64,000 nt of DNA from Acinetobacter sp. CS-2. GTDB taxonomy: Bacteria; Pseudomonadota; Gammaproteobacteria; Pseudomonadales; Moraxellaceae. The notes under the pieces were generated by a model. The model saw only the letters and a list, made by a program, of their open reading frames with translations. It searched no databases and had not been told where the DNA came from. The DNA lies in NCBI RefSeq assembly GCF_016599715.1, contig NZ_CP067019.1, forward strand, positions 2,666,001 to 2,730,000, written 5' to 3'. The position numbers were made by a program, and so were the translations under genes. Positions 36,539 through 46,578 of this stretch are shown piece by piece. Each line of letters begins with the position of its first letter. Position 1 is the stretch's first letter.

Positions 36539-37873
36539 TTAGTGGCGTTTGGTAATATCATCTGTTTCAAAAGTCACATCACGCTGAAATTCAGGATAGG
36601 ACAGCTCGGCATGTTCGGTATAATCCAAACCGCGTTGTTCATGTTGCGTGCTGACACGCAAGCCACCCAATATTTTCTCCAGCAGCTTAAAAGTAATCAG
36701 CGCGATTCCGAATCCCCAAGCAAATGCTGCCAGCACACCTAAAACCTGAATAGACACAATTTGTGAGTTAAACATATCGGCTTCAAAAAACAGGCCTGCA
36801 GCCACGGTTCCCCACGCCCCACAAAAACCATGAACAGTAACGGCATCCACCACATCATCCAGTTTTAATTTTTCCATGACGCTTGGCATGACGCTGACAA
36901 TGAGCCCGGCAATGAGTCCAGTAATCACGGCAAATAAAGGTGACATGGTGGCACAACCCGCCGTAATCCCCACTAAACCGCCCAATGAAGCATTAATTGT
37001 GGTCTGCATTAGAATTGCCTTACCACGAATTAAGGCATACAGCATATAAGCCACTGCAGCAGCACAGGCCGCCAGATGGGTATTTAAAGCAATACGACCG
37101 ATACTGACACTGGCATTCACGGTGGATGCAGCATTAAAACCAAACCATGCCAGCCAGAGAATAAAACCACCCAAAGCCACCAAAGGCAGGTTATGCCCTG
37201 CCAGATGGTGAGTTTGTCCATTACGCCCGAAACGTCCCAAGCGCGGACCTAGTACAATAATACCGGCCAATGCCACCCAGCCACCGATTGAATGCACTAC
37301 AGTTGAACCGGCAAAGTCGATAAAACCCATTGCTTTTAACCAGCCTGAGCCCTCAAAAATACTGCCCCACGCCCAACTGCCAAAGACAGGATAAATAAGG
37401 CCACTGACCACAGCCGCCCCTACAATATAAGCAACAAAGTGAATACGCTCTGCCATGGCACCACTGGCAATTGTAGTTGCAGTAGCGGCAAACATCATTT
37501 GAAAGAACAACAGATTCCAATGCCAGTCATCCAAGTCATTGGGCGCAAAATGACTGGTGCCCATCCAACCTGAAGCGTTGACCCCAAACATTAAACCAAA
37601 ACCGACTAACCAGAAGACCAATCCCCCCAGACAAGCATCCATATAATTTTTCATGAGTACATTGACGGTATTTTTACTACGTACAGAACCACTTTCCACC
37701 AGTGCAAAACCGGCCTGCATAAAGAATACCAATATACCGCCCATCACCACCCAGACACTGTCGAGCGATAAGCGTATTTCCTGAATATTCGCTGCGTTTG
37801 TCGCAGCTTCACTTGCAAATGCAGGTAGTGAACATACACATAACAGCAATGCAAGATACTTTATTATTTTCAT
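36539..37873 (-). CDS. amt: Ammonium transporter (Amt family)
   Basis: The protein has 444 residues from the ATG at 37873, preceded by AGGGGG; a longer frame to 37960 would cover the promoter. A signal-like N-terminus (ALLLCVCSLPAFA) is followed by eleven membrane helices. Signature parts are FALVESGSVRSKNTVNVLMKN, STVVHSIGGWVALAG with one pore His and VHGFCGAWGTVAAGLFF with the second. No PII protein gene (glnK) is next to it, unlike in E. coli. The sigma-54 type promoter at 37905-37920 fits control by NtrC under nitrogen limitation. Confidence 0.95.
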   Translation of the reverse strand: MKIIKYLALLLCVCSLPAFASEAATNAANIQEIRLSLDSVWVVMGGILVFFMQAGFALVESGSVRSKNTVNVLMKNYMDACLGGLVFWLVGFGLMFGVNASGWMGTSHFAPNDLDDWHWNLLFFQMMFAATATTIASGAMAERIHFVAYIVGAAVVSGLIYPVFGSWAWGSIFEGSGWLKAMGFIDFAGSTVVHSIGGWVALAGIIVLGPRLGRFGRNGQTHHLAGHNLPLVALGGFILWLAWFGFNAASTVNASVSIGRIALNTHLAACAAAVAYMLYALIRGKAILMQTTINASLGGLVGITAGCATMSPLFAVITGLIAGLIVSVMPSVMEKLKLDDVVDAVTVHGFCGAWGTVAAGLFFEADMFNSQIVSIQVLGVLAAFAWGFGIALITFKLLEKILGGLRVSTQHEQRGLDYTEHAELSYPEFQRDVTFETDDITKRH

Positions 37874-37904
37874 GAACAGTCCCCCTAAAACTGAATCACA
37901 AAAA

Positions 37905-37920
37905 TGCAAAAGAAATGCCA
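37905..37920 (-). promoter_or_regulatory. Sigma-54 (-24/-12) promoter of amt
   Basis: On the minus strand TGGCAT, five bases, TTGCA fits the RpoN consensus TGGCAC-N5-TTGCA with one mismatch. It lies about 32 bases before the amt ATG, leaving a leader of about 20 bases. Nitrogen control of amt is the established pattern. The rest of the gap 37961-38170 shows no gene. Confidence 0.75.
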
Positions 37921-38170
37921 GATTATCGAAATTTATCTTTTTATTTAAAAAGACAGGCAAATGCCAGTTTTAACACAACTTAATTTCTAAAAATATCCCT
38001 CATCGGCAATACCTATTTAGAAATAAACAGTTAATTGCCATTTTATAAAGCATTTTTGCAATATCGCTTGATCAGGCAGCACCAAATAAAACAAGAAACC
38101 ATAGCCTGATAAAAGTGTGCTCTGCACTATTCTTCAATTTAATTGTTGAAAAGTCATATATTCTAGAATT

Positions 38171-38194
38171 AAAAAACCACCCGAAGGTGGTTTT
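38171..38194 (-). terminator. Terminator downstream of pntB
   Basis: A-run, CCACC, loop CGAA, GGTGG, T-run: on the minus strand this is a TTCG-loop hairpin followed by Ts. A second perfect hairpin nearer pntB (38207-38227: TCCCTCTTT, loop ATG, AAAGAGGGA) may add to termination or protect the mRNA end. Confidence 0.85.
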
Positions 38195-38243
38195 AATCTC
38201 CCTAAATCCCTCTTTATGAAAGAGGGACTTTTGAAGCGTGGAT

Positions 38244-39698
38244 TTAGTGACCGCCGCCGTTAATGGCTTTAGTCATGTCTTCTACGACTTTCTTGGCATC
38301 GCCGAAAATCATCATGGTTTTTTCATTATAGAACAAGTCGTTATCCAGACCCGCATAACCGGTTGCCATAGAACGCTTGATCACCATAATAGTACGTGCT
38401 TTATGTGCTTCCAGAATCGGCATGCCGTAAATTGGTGAACTTGGATCATCTTTCGCTGCAGGGTTAACGACGTCGTTTGCACCAATGACTAACACAACAT
38501 CAGTTGCCGGGAAGTCCGAGTTGATTTCATCCATTTCCAGAATGTCTTCATACGCTACATCAGCTTCCGCAAGCAATACGTTCATGTGACCTGGCATACG
38601 ACCTGCCACCGGGTGAATCGCAAAACGTACTTTCACGCCTTGTTCTTTCAGGATTTCACACAGTTCTTTCACGGCATTTTGCGCACGGCCTTGAGCCATA
38701 CCATAACCTGGAACAATCACTACGCTATCTGCATTTGACATCAGGAAGCCTGCGTCATCTGCTGAACCAGAACGGTGGTTACGTTGAACTTGCTCACCTT
38801 TATCTGCTGATGCAACTGCTGCACCGCCCATCGCACCACCAAACAAGACATTGATGATTGAACGGTTCATGGCTTTACACATAATGTAAGACAGAATCGC
38901 ACCTGAAGAACCCACCAGTGAACCCGCAACAATCAACATATTGTTTTCTAAAGTGAAACCAATACCTGCCGCAGCCCAGCCAGAGAATGAGTTCAACAGT
39001 GACACCACCACCGGCATATCGCCGCCACCGACCGGTGCAATCCATACCCAGCCAAATGCAAGTGCCAGAGCAGTCATTGCCCAGAAAGCCTGCATGTTAC
39101 CTGTTGAGAAGAAGATGAAACCACAGCTTAACATCGCCAGGAAAATAATCGCCTGTAGCGGTTTAACCCAGCCACCCGAAATGGTTTTCGCCCATTTTTT
39201 CGCAGCCAGTTTACCGTAAGCAAATACTGAAGCGGTAAAGGTAATCGCACCAACGAAACAACCTACAAATAATTCAAAAAGATGAACTTTGCTCATGTGG
39301 GCATGTTCAACACCCGCAGCTGTTAACGCCGCTTCATTTTGTGCAAATAGTGCCGTTAACTGGTTGTTATGCAGAATCGCAGCAATAGCAATCAGCACTG
39401 CAGCCAAACCGACTAATGAGTGCATCAATGCAACGGTTTCCGGCATTTGCGTCATCGGAACGGTACGTGCACGAGCAATACCTACGATTGCACCTAACAC
39501 CATTGCGCCGCCAATCATCCAGACCACAGGATGATCAGCAACAAAGAAGGTGGTGATCACGGCAATGGCCATTGCAATCATACCGTAACGGTTACCGGCA
39601 ATTGCTGTTTTAGGACCAGACAAACCACGTAAAGTTAAGATAAAAAGAACGGCACCCACCAGGTAGAACCAATCCGCATAGTCTCGAATGAATTCCAT
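38244..39698 (-). CDS. pntB: NAD(P) transhydrogenase beta subunit
   Basis: The protein has 484 residues. The first half holds about eight or nine membrane helices (YLVGAVLFILTLRGLSGPKTA at the start). The last about 180 residues form the NADP-binding domain III with VIVPGYGMAQGRAQNAVKEL, HPVAGRMPGHMNVLLAEA and the conserved DVVLVIGANDVVNPAAK. It couples hydride transfer from NADH to NADP with proton entry. Last gene of the pntAA-pntAB-pntB operon. Confidence 0.96.
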   Translation of the reverse strand: MEFIRDYADWFYLVGAVLFILTLRGLSGPKTAIAGNRYGMIAMAIAVITTFFVADHPVVWMIGGAMVLGAIVGIARARTVPMTQMPETVALMHSLVGLAAVLIAIAAILHNNQLTALFAQNEAALTAAGVEHAHMSKVHLFELFVGCFVGAITFTASVFAYGKLAAKKWAKTISGGWVKPLQAIIFLAMLSCGFIFFSTGNMQAFWAMTALALAFGWVWIAPVGGGDMPVVVSLLNSFSGWAAAGIGFTLENNMLIVAGSLVGSSGAILSYIMCKAMNRSIINVLFGGAMGGAAVASADKGEQVQRNHRSGSADDAGFLMSNADSVVIVPGYGMAQGRAQNAVKELCEILKEQGVKVRFAIHPVAGRMPGHMNVLLAEADVAYEDILEMDEINSDFPATDVVLVIGANDVVNPAAKDDPSSPIYGMPILEAHKARTIMVIKRSMATGYAGLDNDLFYNEKTMMIFGDAKKVVEDMTKAINGGGH

Positions 39699-39701
39699 GT
39701 T

Positions 39702-40022
39702 TTAGCCCTCTTTTTTCTTTTGCTTTGGCTTGAACATTTCAAGCATACGTGCAGTTACGGCGAAGCCACCAAAAATGTTGATACTTGCCAGAAATACTGC
39801 GACTGCACCCAAAATACTGACCACGTTGATGCTCTGGAATTGCACATTGGCTTCAACCAAACCCGGAATGCCAACCGTCTGCAACATCGCACCCACCACA
39901 ATAATCGATGACAAGGCGTTGGTTACCGCCATCAATGGCGTATGTAATGCAGGTGTAACGCCCCAAACCACGTAGTAACCTACGAAAATGGCAAGGACGA
40001 AAATTGTAATCGTTTCAACCAT
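39702..40022 (-). CDS. pntAB: NAD(P) transhydrogenase, alpha membrane subunit (PntAB)
   Basis: The protein has 106 residues with about three to four helices. Typical is [21 protein letters not shown] and [24 protein letters not shown]. It corresponds to the C-terminal membrane part of the single-chain E. coli PntA, which is encoded separately here, as in many Alpha- and Gammaproteobacteria. It lies 3 bases before pntB and 11 bases after pntAA. Confidence 0.93.
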   Translation of the reverse strand: MVETITIFVLAIFVGYYVVWGVTPALHTPLMAVTNALSSIIVVGAMLQTVGIPGLVEANVQFQSINVVSILGAVAVFLASINIFGGFAVTARMLEMFKPKQKKKEG

Positions 40023-40033
40023 GATGACTCTCC

Positions 40034-41161
40034 TTAACCACGCTTCAGCAGCACTTGACCGCCATGAGTTACTAGCAGGGCTTTTTGAATTTCTTCTTCC
40101 GGATTGATGGCAAATTTTTTCTCTGCATCAAAAAGGGTATCGAGGAAATTAAAGACATTACGTGCATACAGTGCTGAGGCTTCGGTCGCAACTGTAGATG
40201 GGATATTCGGAATACCCAAAATGGTCACGCCATTATCCGTCACGACATTTTCGCCGCACTTGGAACCTTCCACGTTACCGCCTGATTCAACCGCCATATC
40301 CAGAATGATTGAACCCGGTTTCATTTTGGCCACCGTTTCAGCACGAATTAAACGCGGTGCATCACGGCCGGGTAACAGTGCAGTGGTAATCACGATATCG
40401 GCATTAGAAACAGCTTTATCGACAATGGCCGCCTGGTCTTTGATATATTGCTCACCTGGCATCCAGCCATAACCATTTTTAGCAGCGTCCGCAGCTTTTT
40501 GCTTTTCTTCATCCGACATTGGTACGTCTAGCCATTTACCGCCAAGTGATTCGACCTGATCACGTGCAGTTGGACGTAAATCGGTGGCTTCAACCACAGC
40601 ACCTAAACGTTTAGCAGTCGCAATGGCTTGCAGACCGGCAACCCCAACCCCCATGATGACCACACGGGCCGGTTTTACCGTACCCGCAGCCGTCATGAGC
40701 ATTGGGAACATGCGTTGATATTCTGCTGCCGCCAAAAGTACCGATTTATAACCGGCCAAGTTGGCTTGAGAAGACAGCACGTCCATGTTTTGTGCACGGG
40801 ACAACGTACGTGGTAAAAGTTCCAGTGCAAATGCAGAAACCTGCTTTGCTGCAAACTTATCAAGTTCAGTGTTGCGATACGGGTCAAACATTGCAATCAC
40901 TGCGGTGTTTGCTGCAAGTTTTTGAATTTCATCACCTTGAGGGGCACGAACTTTCAAAATAATCTGACTGCCGGTATAGGCATCATCGGTAATTTTGGCG
41001 CCGACCTGTTCATAGGCACTGTCAATATAAGCAGCTTTTACCCCTGCTCTACGTTCAATGACTACAGTATGACCAGCACTGATCAACTTCTTTACTGTTT
41101 CTGGCGTTGCAGCCACACGATTTTCACCGACCACAGTTTCGGTTGGGATTCCAATCTGCAT
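40034..41161 (-). CDS. pntAA: NAD(P) transhydrogenase, alpha NAD-binding subunit (PntAA)
   Basis: The protein has 375 residues, domain I of transhydrogenase. It begins [20 protein letters not shown] as in alanine dehydrogenase/PntA, with the Rossmann motif [22 protein letters not shown] and [16 protein letters not shown], the mobile loop region and [13 protein letters not shown]. It binds NAD(H) outside the membrane. First gene of the operon; the promoter should lie in 41162-41300. Confidence 0.95.
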   Translation of the reverse strand: MQIGIPTETVVGENRVAATPETVKKLISAGHTVVIERRAGVKAAYIDSAYEQVGAKITDDAYTGSQIILKVRAPQGDEIQKLAANTAVIAMFDPYRNTELDKFAAKQVSAFALELLPRTLSRAQNMDVLSSQANLAGYKSVLLAAAEYQRMFPMLMTAAGTVKPARVVIMGVGVAGLQAIATAKRLGAVVEATDLRPTARDQVESLGGKWLDVPMSDEEKQKAADAAKNGYGWMPGEQYIKDQAAIVDKAVSNADIVITTALLPGRDAPRLIRAETVAKMKPGSIILDMAVESGGNVEGSKCGENVVTDNGVTILGIPNIPSTVATEASALYARNVFNFLDTLFDAEKKFAINPEEEIQKALLVTHGGQVLLKRG

Positions 41162-42134
41162 GAGCGTTCCTCAAGCTAATTTTTCTTCAGTAAACATCGC
41201 GGTGAGCAATGTTTCCCCCAGGATGCGTTTTTGTTGAATTTTTGGATTCTAATTGAACTTTTTTAAATTACTACCCAATATTTATTTAATAAATACCCAT
41301 ATTTTGAACTGATGATTCATAAAAATAATAGTTTCATATAGGATTCGTCGGTTTTACTTTAATTTTAGCTCGTCTTCATGACTTTAAATGCCAGCCTGAA
41401 AAAGCCATGAATCTTTATCTTGACCTTCCCGCTCACCATTTCCAGCCGGCTTGTCCCACAAAATTGATCTTTCTGACATTCTTCCTTTAATCAGAATTTA
41501 AATAAATACCCAGAAAGTTGCTTGATTTACTTATCGACTAATTAAATTTAAATAATTTTCTCCCCCTTTATTGGCCAGAATGACATCTTGGATGGACTTG
41601 TTCCCTTAAAAAATAAGTGATTGTCTATCTGGTTTTGCCTAAATCAAGTCTGGAGCTGCATATCAGAAAAAATGCTGATTTTGCTTATTTTTATGTTTTT
41701 TTGTTATTTAATGCTTATTCACCCTAAGTCTAAGGTAATTCAAAAAATTAATTAAAAAAAATTTTACAGCCATTTCGCTTGATGATGTTTTACGCTAAAT
41801 TTGTCTCAATTCAACATTTTATGCACAAATTTAGTGCATAAATTTATTTTTGATACTCATCTTCTTGTTTTTATTACTTTTAAAAGAGTAGGCATAGCGA
41901 TATAACGTTTCTAAACAAACGTGTTTGAATAAAATTTAGACAAAAACAAAACTCACTTTCCAGAGAAGCCAAGCCAGTTGTCATTAACCTCTAAAAAATA
42001 ACTCTAAGCATCAATCATTCCTAATTGGAATTATAATTCGCATCTTTTTGCATTTAACCTCGGGGCTTAAAAACTTTATAATTCAACTTTGTCTCGATCT
42101 TTTTCGGATCAGAAGCCCTAATCAAGCAGGTAAA
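41162..42134. other. Large intergenic region between pntAA and the EamA exporter gene
   Basis: About 970 bases, very AT-rich, with no convincing gene on either strand. One 28-codon frame starting with the ATG at 41407 is too short to support. It holds the pnt promoter on the left and probably the eamA promoter on the right, plus the perfect palindrome at 41818-41842. I see no tRNA or riboswitch. Confidence 0.6.
41818..41842. promoter_or_regulatory. Operator-like palindrome upstream of the EamA exporter gene
   Basis: TTTATGCAC, seven bases AAATTTA, GTGCATAAA: perfect 9-bp arms with an AT-rich centre. No T-run and low stem stability, so it looks like a protein-binding site and not a terminator. 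It lies about 293 bases before the eamA start. Confidence 0.5.
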
Positions 42135-43061
42135 ATGAAACCGACTCTAAGCCAAACACAATTAGGTTCATTATTTGCGATTGGTGCTGCTTTCCTGTTT
42201 AGTATCAAAGCCATTTTTATCAAGCAAACCTATGCCTTGTCGCCTTTGGTCGATGGCACGGTACTGATGGCTTTGCGTATGGCCAGTGCCTTACCGTTTT
42301 TTTTGCTGCTGTGCTGGTTCAACCGTCATCATAATAAAGAACTGGCAGCGAAAGACTGGGGTTTGTTGATTGTTGCAGGGCTCATGGGTTACTACTTTTC
42401 AAGCTGGCTGGATTTTGTTGGTCTGATGTATATCAGTGCCTCACTGGAACGGATTATTTTATTTCTCTATCCCACACTGACGGTTCTGGCTTCCAGTGCC
42501 ATTTATAAGCAGAAACTTAGCCTGAAAAGCATGCTGGCCATCGCCTTAAGTTACGGCGGTACGGTCATTGTGATGCTACAGGAACAAAGCAACGTTGCAC
42601 ATGAAGGTCATTTCTGGCTTGGGGTCAGTCTGGTCTTTGCCAGTGCAGTATGTTTTGCCGGGTACTTATTGCTTACTCCACGACTGATTCAACGTTTTGG
42701 TTCCTGGAATTTTACCGGTTTGGCACTGAGTATTGCCTGTATCGGCACCCTAACCCATTACATGATTGCCATGCCGCAGCCTTTGCATTTATTCACCCAG
42801 CTACCTGTCAGTGTAATTGGGTACGGCATTGCCTTAGGCCTGCTGGTCACAGTTTTACCGACGGTACTGATGGCACAGAGTATTGTCCGCTTGGGTGCTG
42901 CACAGTCTGCCATGATTGCTTCAATTGGCCCGATTCTGACCATTATCTTGGCCACTATTTTTTTAGGTGAACATCTAAATGCCATTCAATGGCTAGGCTG
43001 TATGCTCAATATCATTGGCGTCATGATGATTACTCTTGCTAAAAAGAAATTCTCACATTAG
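42135..43061 (+). CDS. EamA/DMT-family membrane exporter
   Basis: The protein has 308 residues from the ATG at 42135 (AGG just upstream; a TTG at 42048 adds no membrane segment). Ten helices arranged as two repeats of five, with the EamA pattern SLFAIGAAFLFSIKAIFIKQ and the second repeat LGVSLVFASAVCFAGYLLLT. It ends in IIGVMMITLAKKK. These drug/metabolite transporters export amino acids or metabolites; the substrate is unknown here. Confidence 0.88.
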   Translation: MKPTLSQTQLGSLFAIGAAFLFSIKAIFIKQTYALSPLVDGTVLMALRMASALPFFLLLCWFNRHHNKELAAKDWGLLIVAGLMGYYFSSWLDFVGLMYISASLERIILFLYPTLTVLASSAIYKQKLSLKSMLAIALSYGGTVIVMLQEQSNVAHEGHFWLGVSLVFASAVCFAGYLLLTPRLIQRFGSWNFTGLALSIACIGTLTHYMIAMPQPLHLFTQLPVSVIGYGIALGLLVTVLPTVLMAQSIVRLGAAQSAMIASIGPILTIILATIFLGEHLNAIQWLGCMLNIIGVMMITLAKKKFSH

Positions 43062-44082
43062 TTTTTGCCTGGTCTGATTCAAGCCTGCCGCAAACTAAAA
43101 AAATACGGCTTTTAAAATAGCCACAGAACGCTGAATAGAGATTGCTTTCGCCCTATATTTGTACGTCCAGACTGATAGGGCTTGCTATACTCTGCATGTA
43201 CATTGCAATACCGGCAAACTTTGCCTACCTGAAACAAAACAAGGATGGTTATGAAAACTTCTCTCGACATCAGCCAGGATAAATCTTTACTCTGGCTCAT
43301 GGCCATAGCCTGTGGTCTGTGTGCGGGAGCCAACTATTATTGCCAGCCTTTAATCCATTCCATCCAGCAATATTTTCATGTTCCTGAATCACAAGTCGCC
43401 TTAACCGTGACGTTTGCCCAGGTATCCTATGCACTGGGTCTATTGTTTATTGTTCCAATGGGTGACATTGTCAATAAAACCAAATTTATTCCTTTACTGA
43501 TGGTCATGACTGCCATTGGTTTATTTCTATGTGCTTTTGCCATCAACTTACCCATGCTTTGGCTGGGAACCATAATTACAGGGCTATTTTCAGTCGCAGC
43601 ACAGGTCCTGATTCCCCTAGCCACCATGGCCGTCAAACCTGAAAAAACAGGTGAAGTGGTGGGCTTCCTGATGAGTGGACTTCTGGTCGGACTACTGCTA
43701 TCCACTAGTCTTGCGGGTTTAATGTCCAACCTGTTCAACTGGAAACTGATCTATATGCTCAGTGCCATATTGATGCTGATGTTAGCCTTTCTCCTCAAAA
43801 CCAAACTGCCCCACATCAGCATACTAAAAATGAGCTATACGCAAATTTTTAAATCCATGGCGATTTTACTGAAACAGGAACCGCGTTTAGGATTTCGTTC
43901 ATTGATTGGTGGTTTTGTATTTGCTTCCATGAGTACCCTGTTTTCGACCATTGCCATTTTACTGACCTCATCCCCATTTCATCTTTCCGATGTATTGGTG
44001 GGTGTTGTAACGCTGGCGGGAGTGTTTGGTGCATTGTCTACAACGAAAATTGTAAGCGTCCGCTGAACCCCATACCTATTTT

Positions 44083-45750
44083 TTAATTTTGGTCGGGTTG
44101 CCACCGGTGTGGCAGTAATTCTTCTATTTGGGTCACTTTATGTGTCGGTAACCTTTTCAGCACATCACTTAAATAGGCATACGGATCCAAGCCATTCAGC
44201 TTTGCTGACTGGATTAAAGTCATGATATTCGCCGCTCGCTGACCACTGCGCAGCGAGCCAGCAAACAGCCAGTTCTTACGCCCCAACGCCCAGGGACGCA
44301 TTTGGTTCTCAATCCAGTTATTGTCAATCGGTAGATTGCCATCATCCAGATAGCGGCTTAAGGCCTCCCAACGTTTTAGGCTGTAGTTGATCGCCCGAGC
44401 GGTGGGAGAACTCGATGGCACCGTCAGATGATGTTGGTTGAGCCATTCATATAGTTGTTGCATCACCGGTTGACTATGCTGTTGCCGGTATTCGCGGCGG
44501 TGTTCTGCTGTACCATCGGTCTTTTTCCTGAGTTCGGCTTCTATCGCATACAGTTTCTGAATCAGCACTAATGCCTGTTCAGCGACCTGACTTTTCCCAG
44601 TTACATGCAGTTCATGGAATTTACGACGTGCATGGGCCATGCAGCCCACCTCAATGACCTGGCCTGATTTAAAGCGTGCTTTATAACCACTGTAATCATC
44701 ACAAACCAGATGACCCTGCCAGCCATTCAGGAACTCTTCAGCATGCTGACCTGAACGGCTATCCTGAAAGTCATAGATCACCGCTTGAACTGGATTGTAC
44801 TGTGTGGTGGCATAGGCCCAGACATAACCTTTCTTCGGTTTTTTCTCATTCTCACCCATCCGCATGATGGTGACCGGTGTTTCATCTGCATGCAGCACCT
44901 GCTGTTGCAGTACCACCTCTTTTAAGGCATTAGCCAGAGGTTCCAGTTCCACACCGCAGCGACCTATCCAGTCAGATAACGTTGATCTGGATAAATCAAT
45001 ACCCGCCCGCTGATAGATCAGACGTTGACGGTACAGCGGTAAATGATCGGCATACTTCGATACCAACACATGGCTGAGCAGTTCAGGTGAAGCAATGCCT
45101 TTATCAATCACATAGGCGGGCATCGCTTGCTGAGTCAGGGTGTCACACTGATCACAGACCCATTTACCACGCACATGCTGTTCCTTATAGAACTGTGCCG
45201 GTCTGAAATGCAGTTTTTCACTGATATCTTCGCCGATACGACGTAACTGGCAGCCACAACTGCATTGGGTTGATGCAGGTTCATGCTCAATACGGATGGT
45301 GTGTAGATGATCTGGCAGCAGTCGACGTTTAGGTTTGTTGACTGTGGCTTTCTGTGTCGCTGCATGGGTTTTATCTGCATTTAATCGTTCTAATTCCAGA
45401 TCAACGGCTGCGATATCTTCTTCGACCGCCTCATCCCACAGATGGATTTGTTTTGCGGTGAGATGTTCGTTTTTACTGCCGAATTTATGCTGTTTAAACA
45501 GCGCCAGTTCATGCTCGTATTTTTGATTGAGAATAGAAAGATGCTGAACTTTAGAATCTAATTGCTGATTGGTGACTTCAAGATGTTGAACTTTGGCATC
45601 TAATTGTTGATTTGATACTTCCAGATGTTGAACTTGAGCATCTAATTGTTGTTTATCTTCTGCGAGTTGTTGATGCTGCATCGCCAACTGCCGGGTGAAT
45701 TCCAGCAGTTGTTCATGGGTCAGTTGGCTTAAATCTGGCAGCGTATTCAT
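44083..45750 (-). CDS. tnpC: IS66 transposase TnpC
   Basis: The protein has 555 residues from the ATG at 45750. The N-terminal coiled coil has repeated QLDAKVQHLEV units (about residues 25-80). A Cys-rich zinc part follows (STQCSCGCQLRR, VCDQCDTL). The DDE core shows Asp in VLHADETPVTIM, Asp in HLVCDDYSGYKARF and Glu in PIDNNWIENQMRPWALGRK. The C-terminal IS66 tail is present (AYLSDVLKRLPTH). Complete. Confidence 0.95.
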   Translation of the reverse strand: MNTLPDLSQLTHEQLLEFTRQLAMQHQQLAEDKQQLDAQVQHLEVSNQQLDAKVQHLEVTNQQLDSKVQHLSILNQKYEHELALFKQHKFGSKNEHLTAKQIHLWDEAVEEDIAAVDLELERLNADKTHAATQKATVNKPKRRLLPDHLHTIRIEHEPASTQCSCGCQLRRIGEDISEKLHFRPAQFYKEQHVRGKWVCDQCDTLTQQAMPAYVIDKGIASPELLSHVLVSKYADHLPLYRQRLIYQRAGIDLSRSTLSDWIGRCGVELEPLANALKEVVLQQQVLHADETPVTIMRMGENEKKPKKGYVWAYATTQYNPVQAVIYDFQDSRSGQHAEEFLNGWQGHLVCDDYSGYKARFKSGQVIEVGCMAHARRKFHELHVTGKSQVAEQALVLIQKLYAIEAELRKKTDGTAEHRREYRQQHSQPVMQQLYEWLNQHHLTVPSSSPTARAINYSLKRWEALSRYLDDGNLPIDNNWIENQMRPWALGRKNWLFAGSLRSGQRAANIMTLIQSAKLNGLDPYAYLSDVLKRLPTHKVTQIEELLPHRWQPDQN

Positions 45751-45824
45751 GACCGCAGTATGCCTGAGGTCATGAGAAGAATGAAATAGAACGTTTGGAG
45801 GATGGCAGAATAGCCGAGCTTGGT

Positions 45825-46160
45825 TTAGAGCATCGTGACCACCTGCTGTCGTCCAATGCGCTGCCAAGGCAAACCCTGGATTAATGCCTGTAACTGTTCC
45901 GGGTTGAGAGCTACGCTTTCACCCTGGTGAACTTTAGCCCAGTGGAATTTTCCCTGTTCCAGCCGCCGGGCACACAGCCAGATGCCCAGTCCATCATGTA
46001 CCAGCACTTTCATGCGATGGCCACGTTTATTACAGAACAGGTAAGCACAATGCGGTTTAATGTAGCCAAAGGCTCTCACCACCTGAGCCATGACAGTATC
46101 CATCCCTGCTCGCATATCCAGAGGTTGGGTAGAAAGCCAGATTTCATCGATACGGATCAT
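45825..46160 (-). CDS. tnpB: IS66 accessory protein TnpB (IS66 Orf2-like)
   Basis: The protein has 111 residues from the ATG at 46160, which overlaps the TGA of tnpA (ATGA). Typical phrases are IWLSTQPLDMRAGMDTVMAQV, AYLFCNKRGHRMKVLVHDGLG and CARRLEQGKFHW. Needed for IS66 transposition; exact role unknown. A longer frame to 46214 lies inside tnpA and is not needed. Confidence 0.95.
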   Translation of the reverse strand: MIRIDEIWLSTQPLDMRAGMDTVMAQVVRAFGYIKPHCAYLFCNKRGHRMKVLVHDGLGIWLCARRLEQGKFHWAKVHQGESVALNPEQLQALIQGLPWQRIGRQQVVTML

Positions 46161-46540
46161 GTTGCCAGCACCTTGAGTAATTTTGCCAAGGCAGGTATTT
46201 CTGATACTTGCCATTTCAAGCCAATTTCTGCTTTTGAGTGGGGTAAAGTAATTTGAACTTTTAACATGTCAGTAGGAGTAGGATCTAATGGTGCAGAGCA
46301 AGATAAGGCAATAAATGCAGGTTTATTCGGTAGTGGTGAGCGATCACTCCCTGGCTTAGCATCAATTAAGCGAATCCATTTGGATACAAGATTTGTATTC
46401 AATCCATGTTGCAAAGCGACTGAAGCAATTGAAACGTCCGGTGCTTTACAAGCCTGAACGATCTGCTGTTTAAATTCAGCACTGTATGTTCTTCGTTTTT
46501 TCGCAAGAGATGCGATGGATGTCTGATGATTTGTAGTCAT
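46157..46540 (-). CDS. tnpA: IS66 accessory protein TnpA (HTH)
   Basis: The protein has 127 residues. The helix-turn-helix is RTYSAEFKQQIVQACKAPDV and SIASVALQHGLNTNLVSKWI. First gene of the IS66 operon; a strong hairpin lies directly before its ATG (46545-46578). Its stop overlaps the tnpB start. Confidence 0.93.
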   Translation of the reverse strand: MTTNHQTSIASLAKKRRTYSAEFKQQIVQACKAPDVSIASVALQHGLNTNLVSKWIRLIDAKPGSDRSPLPNKPAFIALSCSAPLDPTPTDMLKVQITLPHSKAEIGLKWQVSEIPALAKLLKVLAT

Positions 46541-46544
46541 AAAT

Positions 46545-46578
46545 TTTAGTCCCCACTTGTTTCTAAGTGGGGACTAAA
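46545..46578 (-). promoter_or_regulatory. Hairpin in the IS66 leader, directly before tnpA
   Basis: TTTAGTCCCCACTT, loop of six, AAGTGGGGACTAAA: a perfect 14-bp stem ending 4 bases before the tnpA ATG. On the minus-strand RNA the right arm contains GUGGGG, the only purine-rich tract near the start, so the hairpin may hide the ribosome site or end read-through from outside. Confidence 0.6.

Noticed and set aside
38207..38227. Hairpin after pntB as a REP element
   Set aside because: Only one copy is seen in the window; a second terminator or mRNA end structure is simpler.
41407..41493. Small 28-codon frame in the pnt-eamA gap
   Set aside because: No ribosome site and no recognisable peptide; such frames are expected by chance.
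45540..45665. Internal repeats in tnpC as a possible mobile repeat
   Set aside because: They code heptad repeats of the TnpC coiled coil, which explains the similarity.
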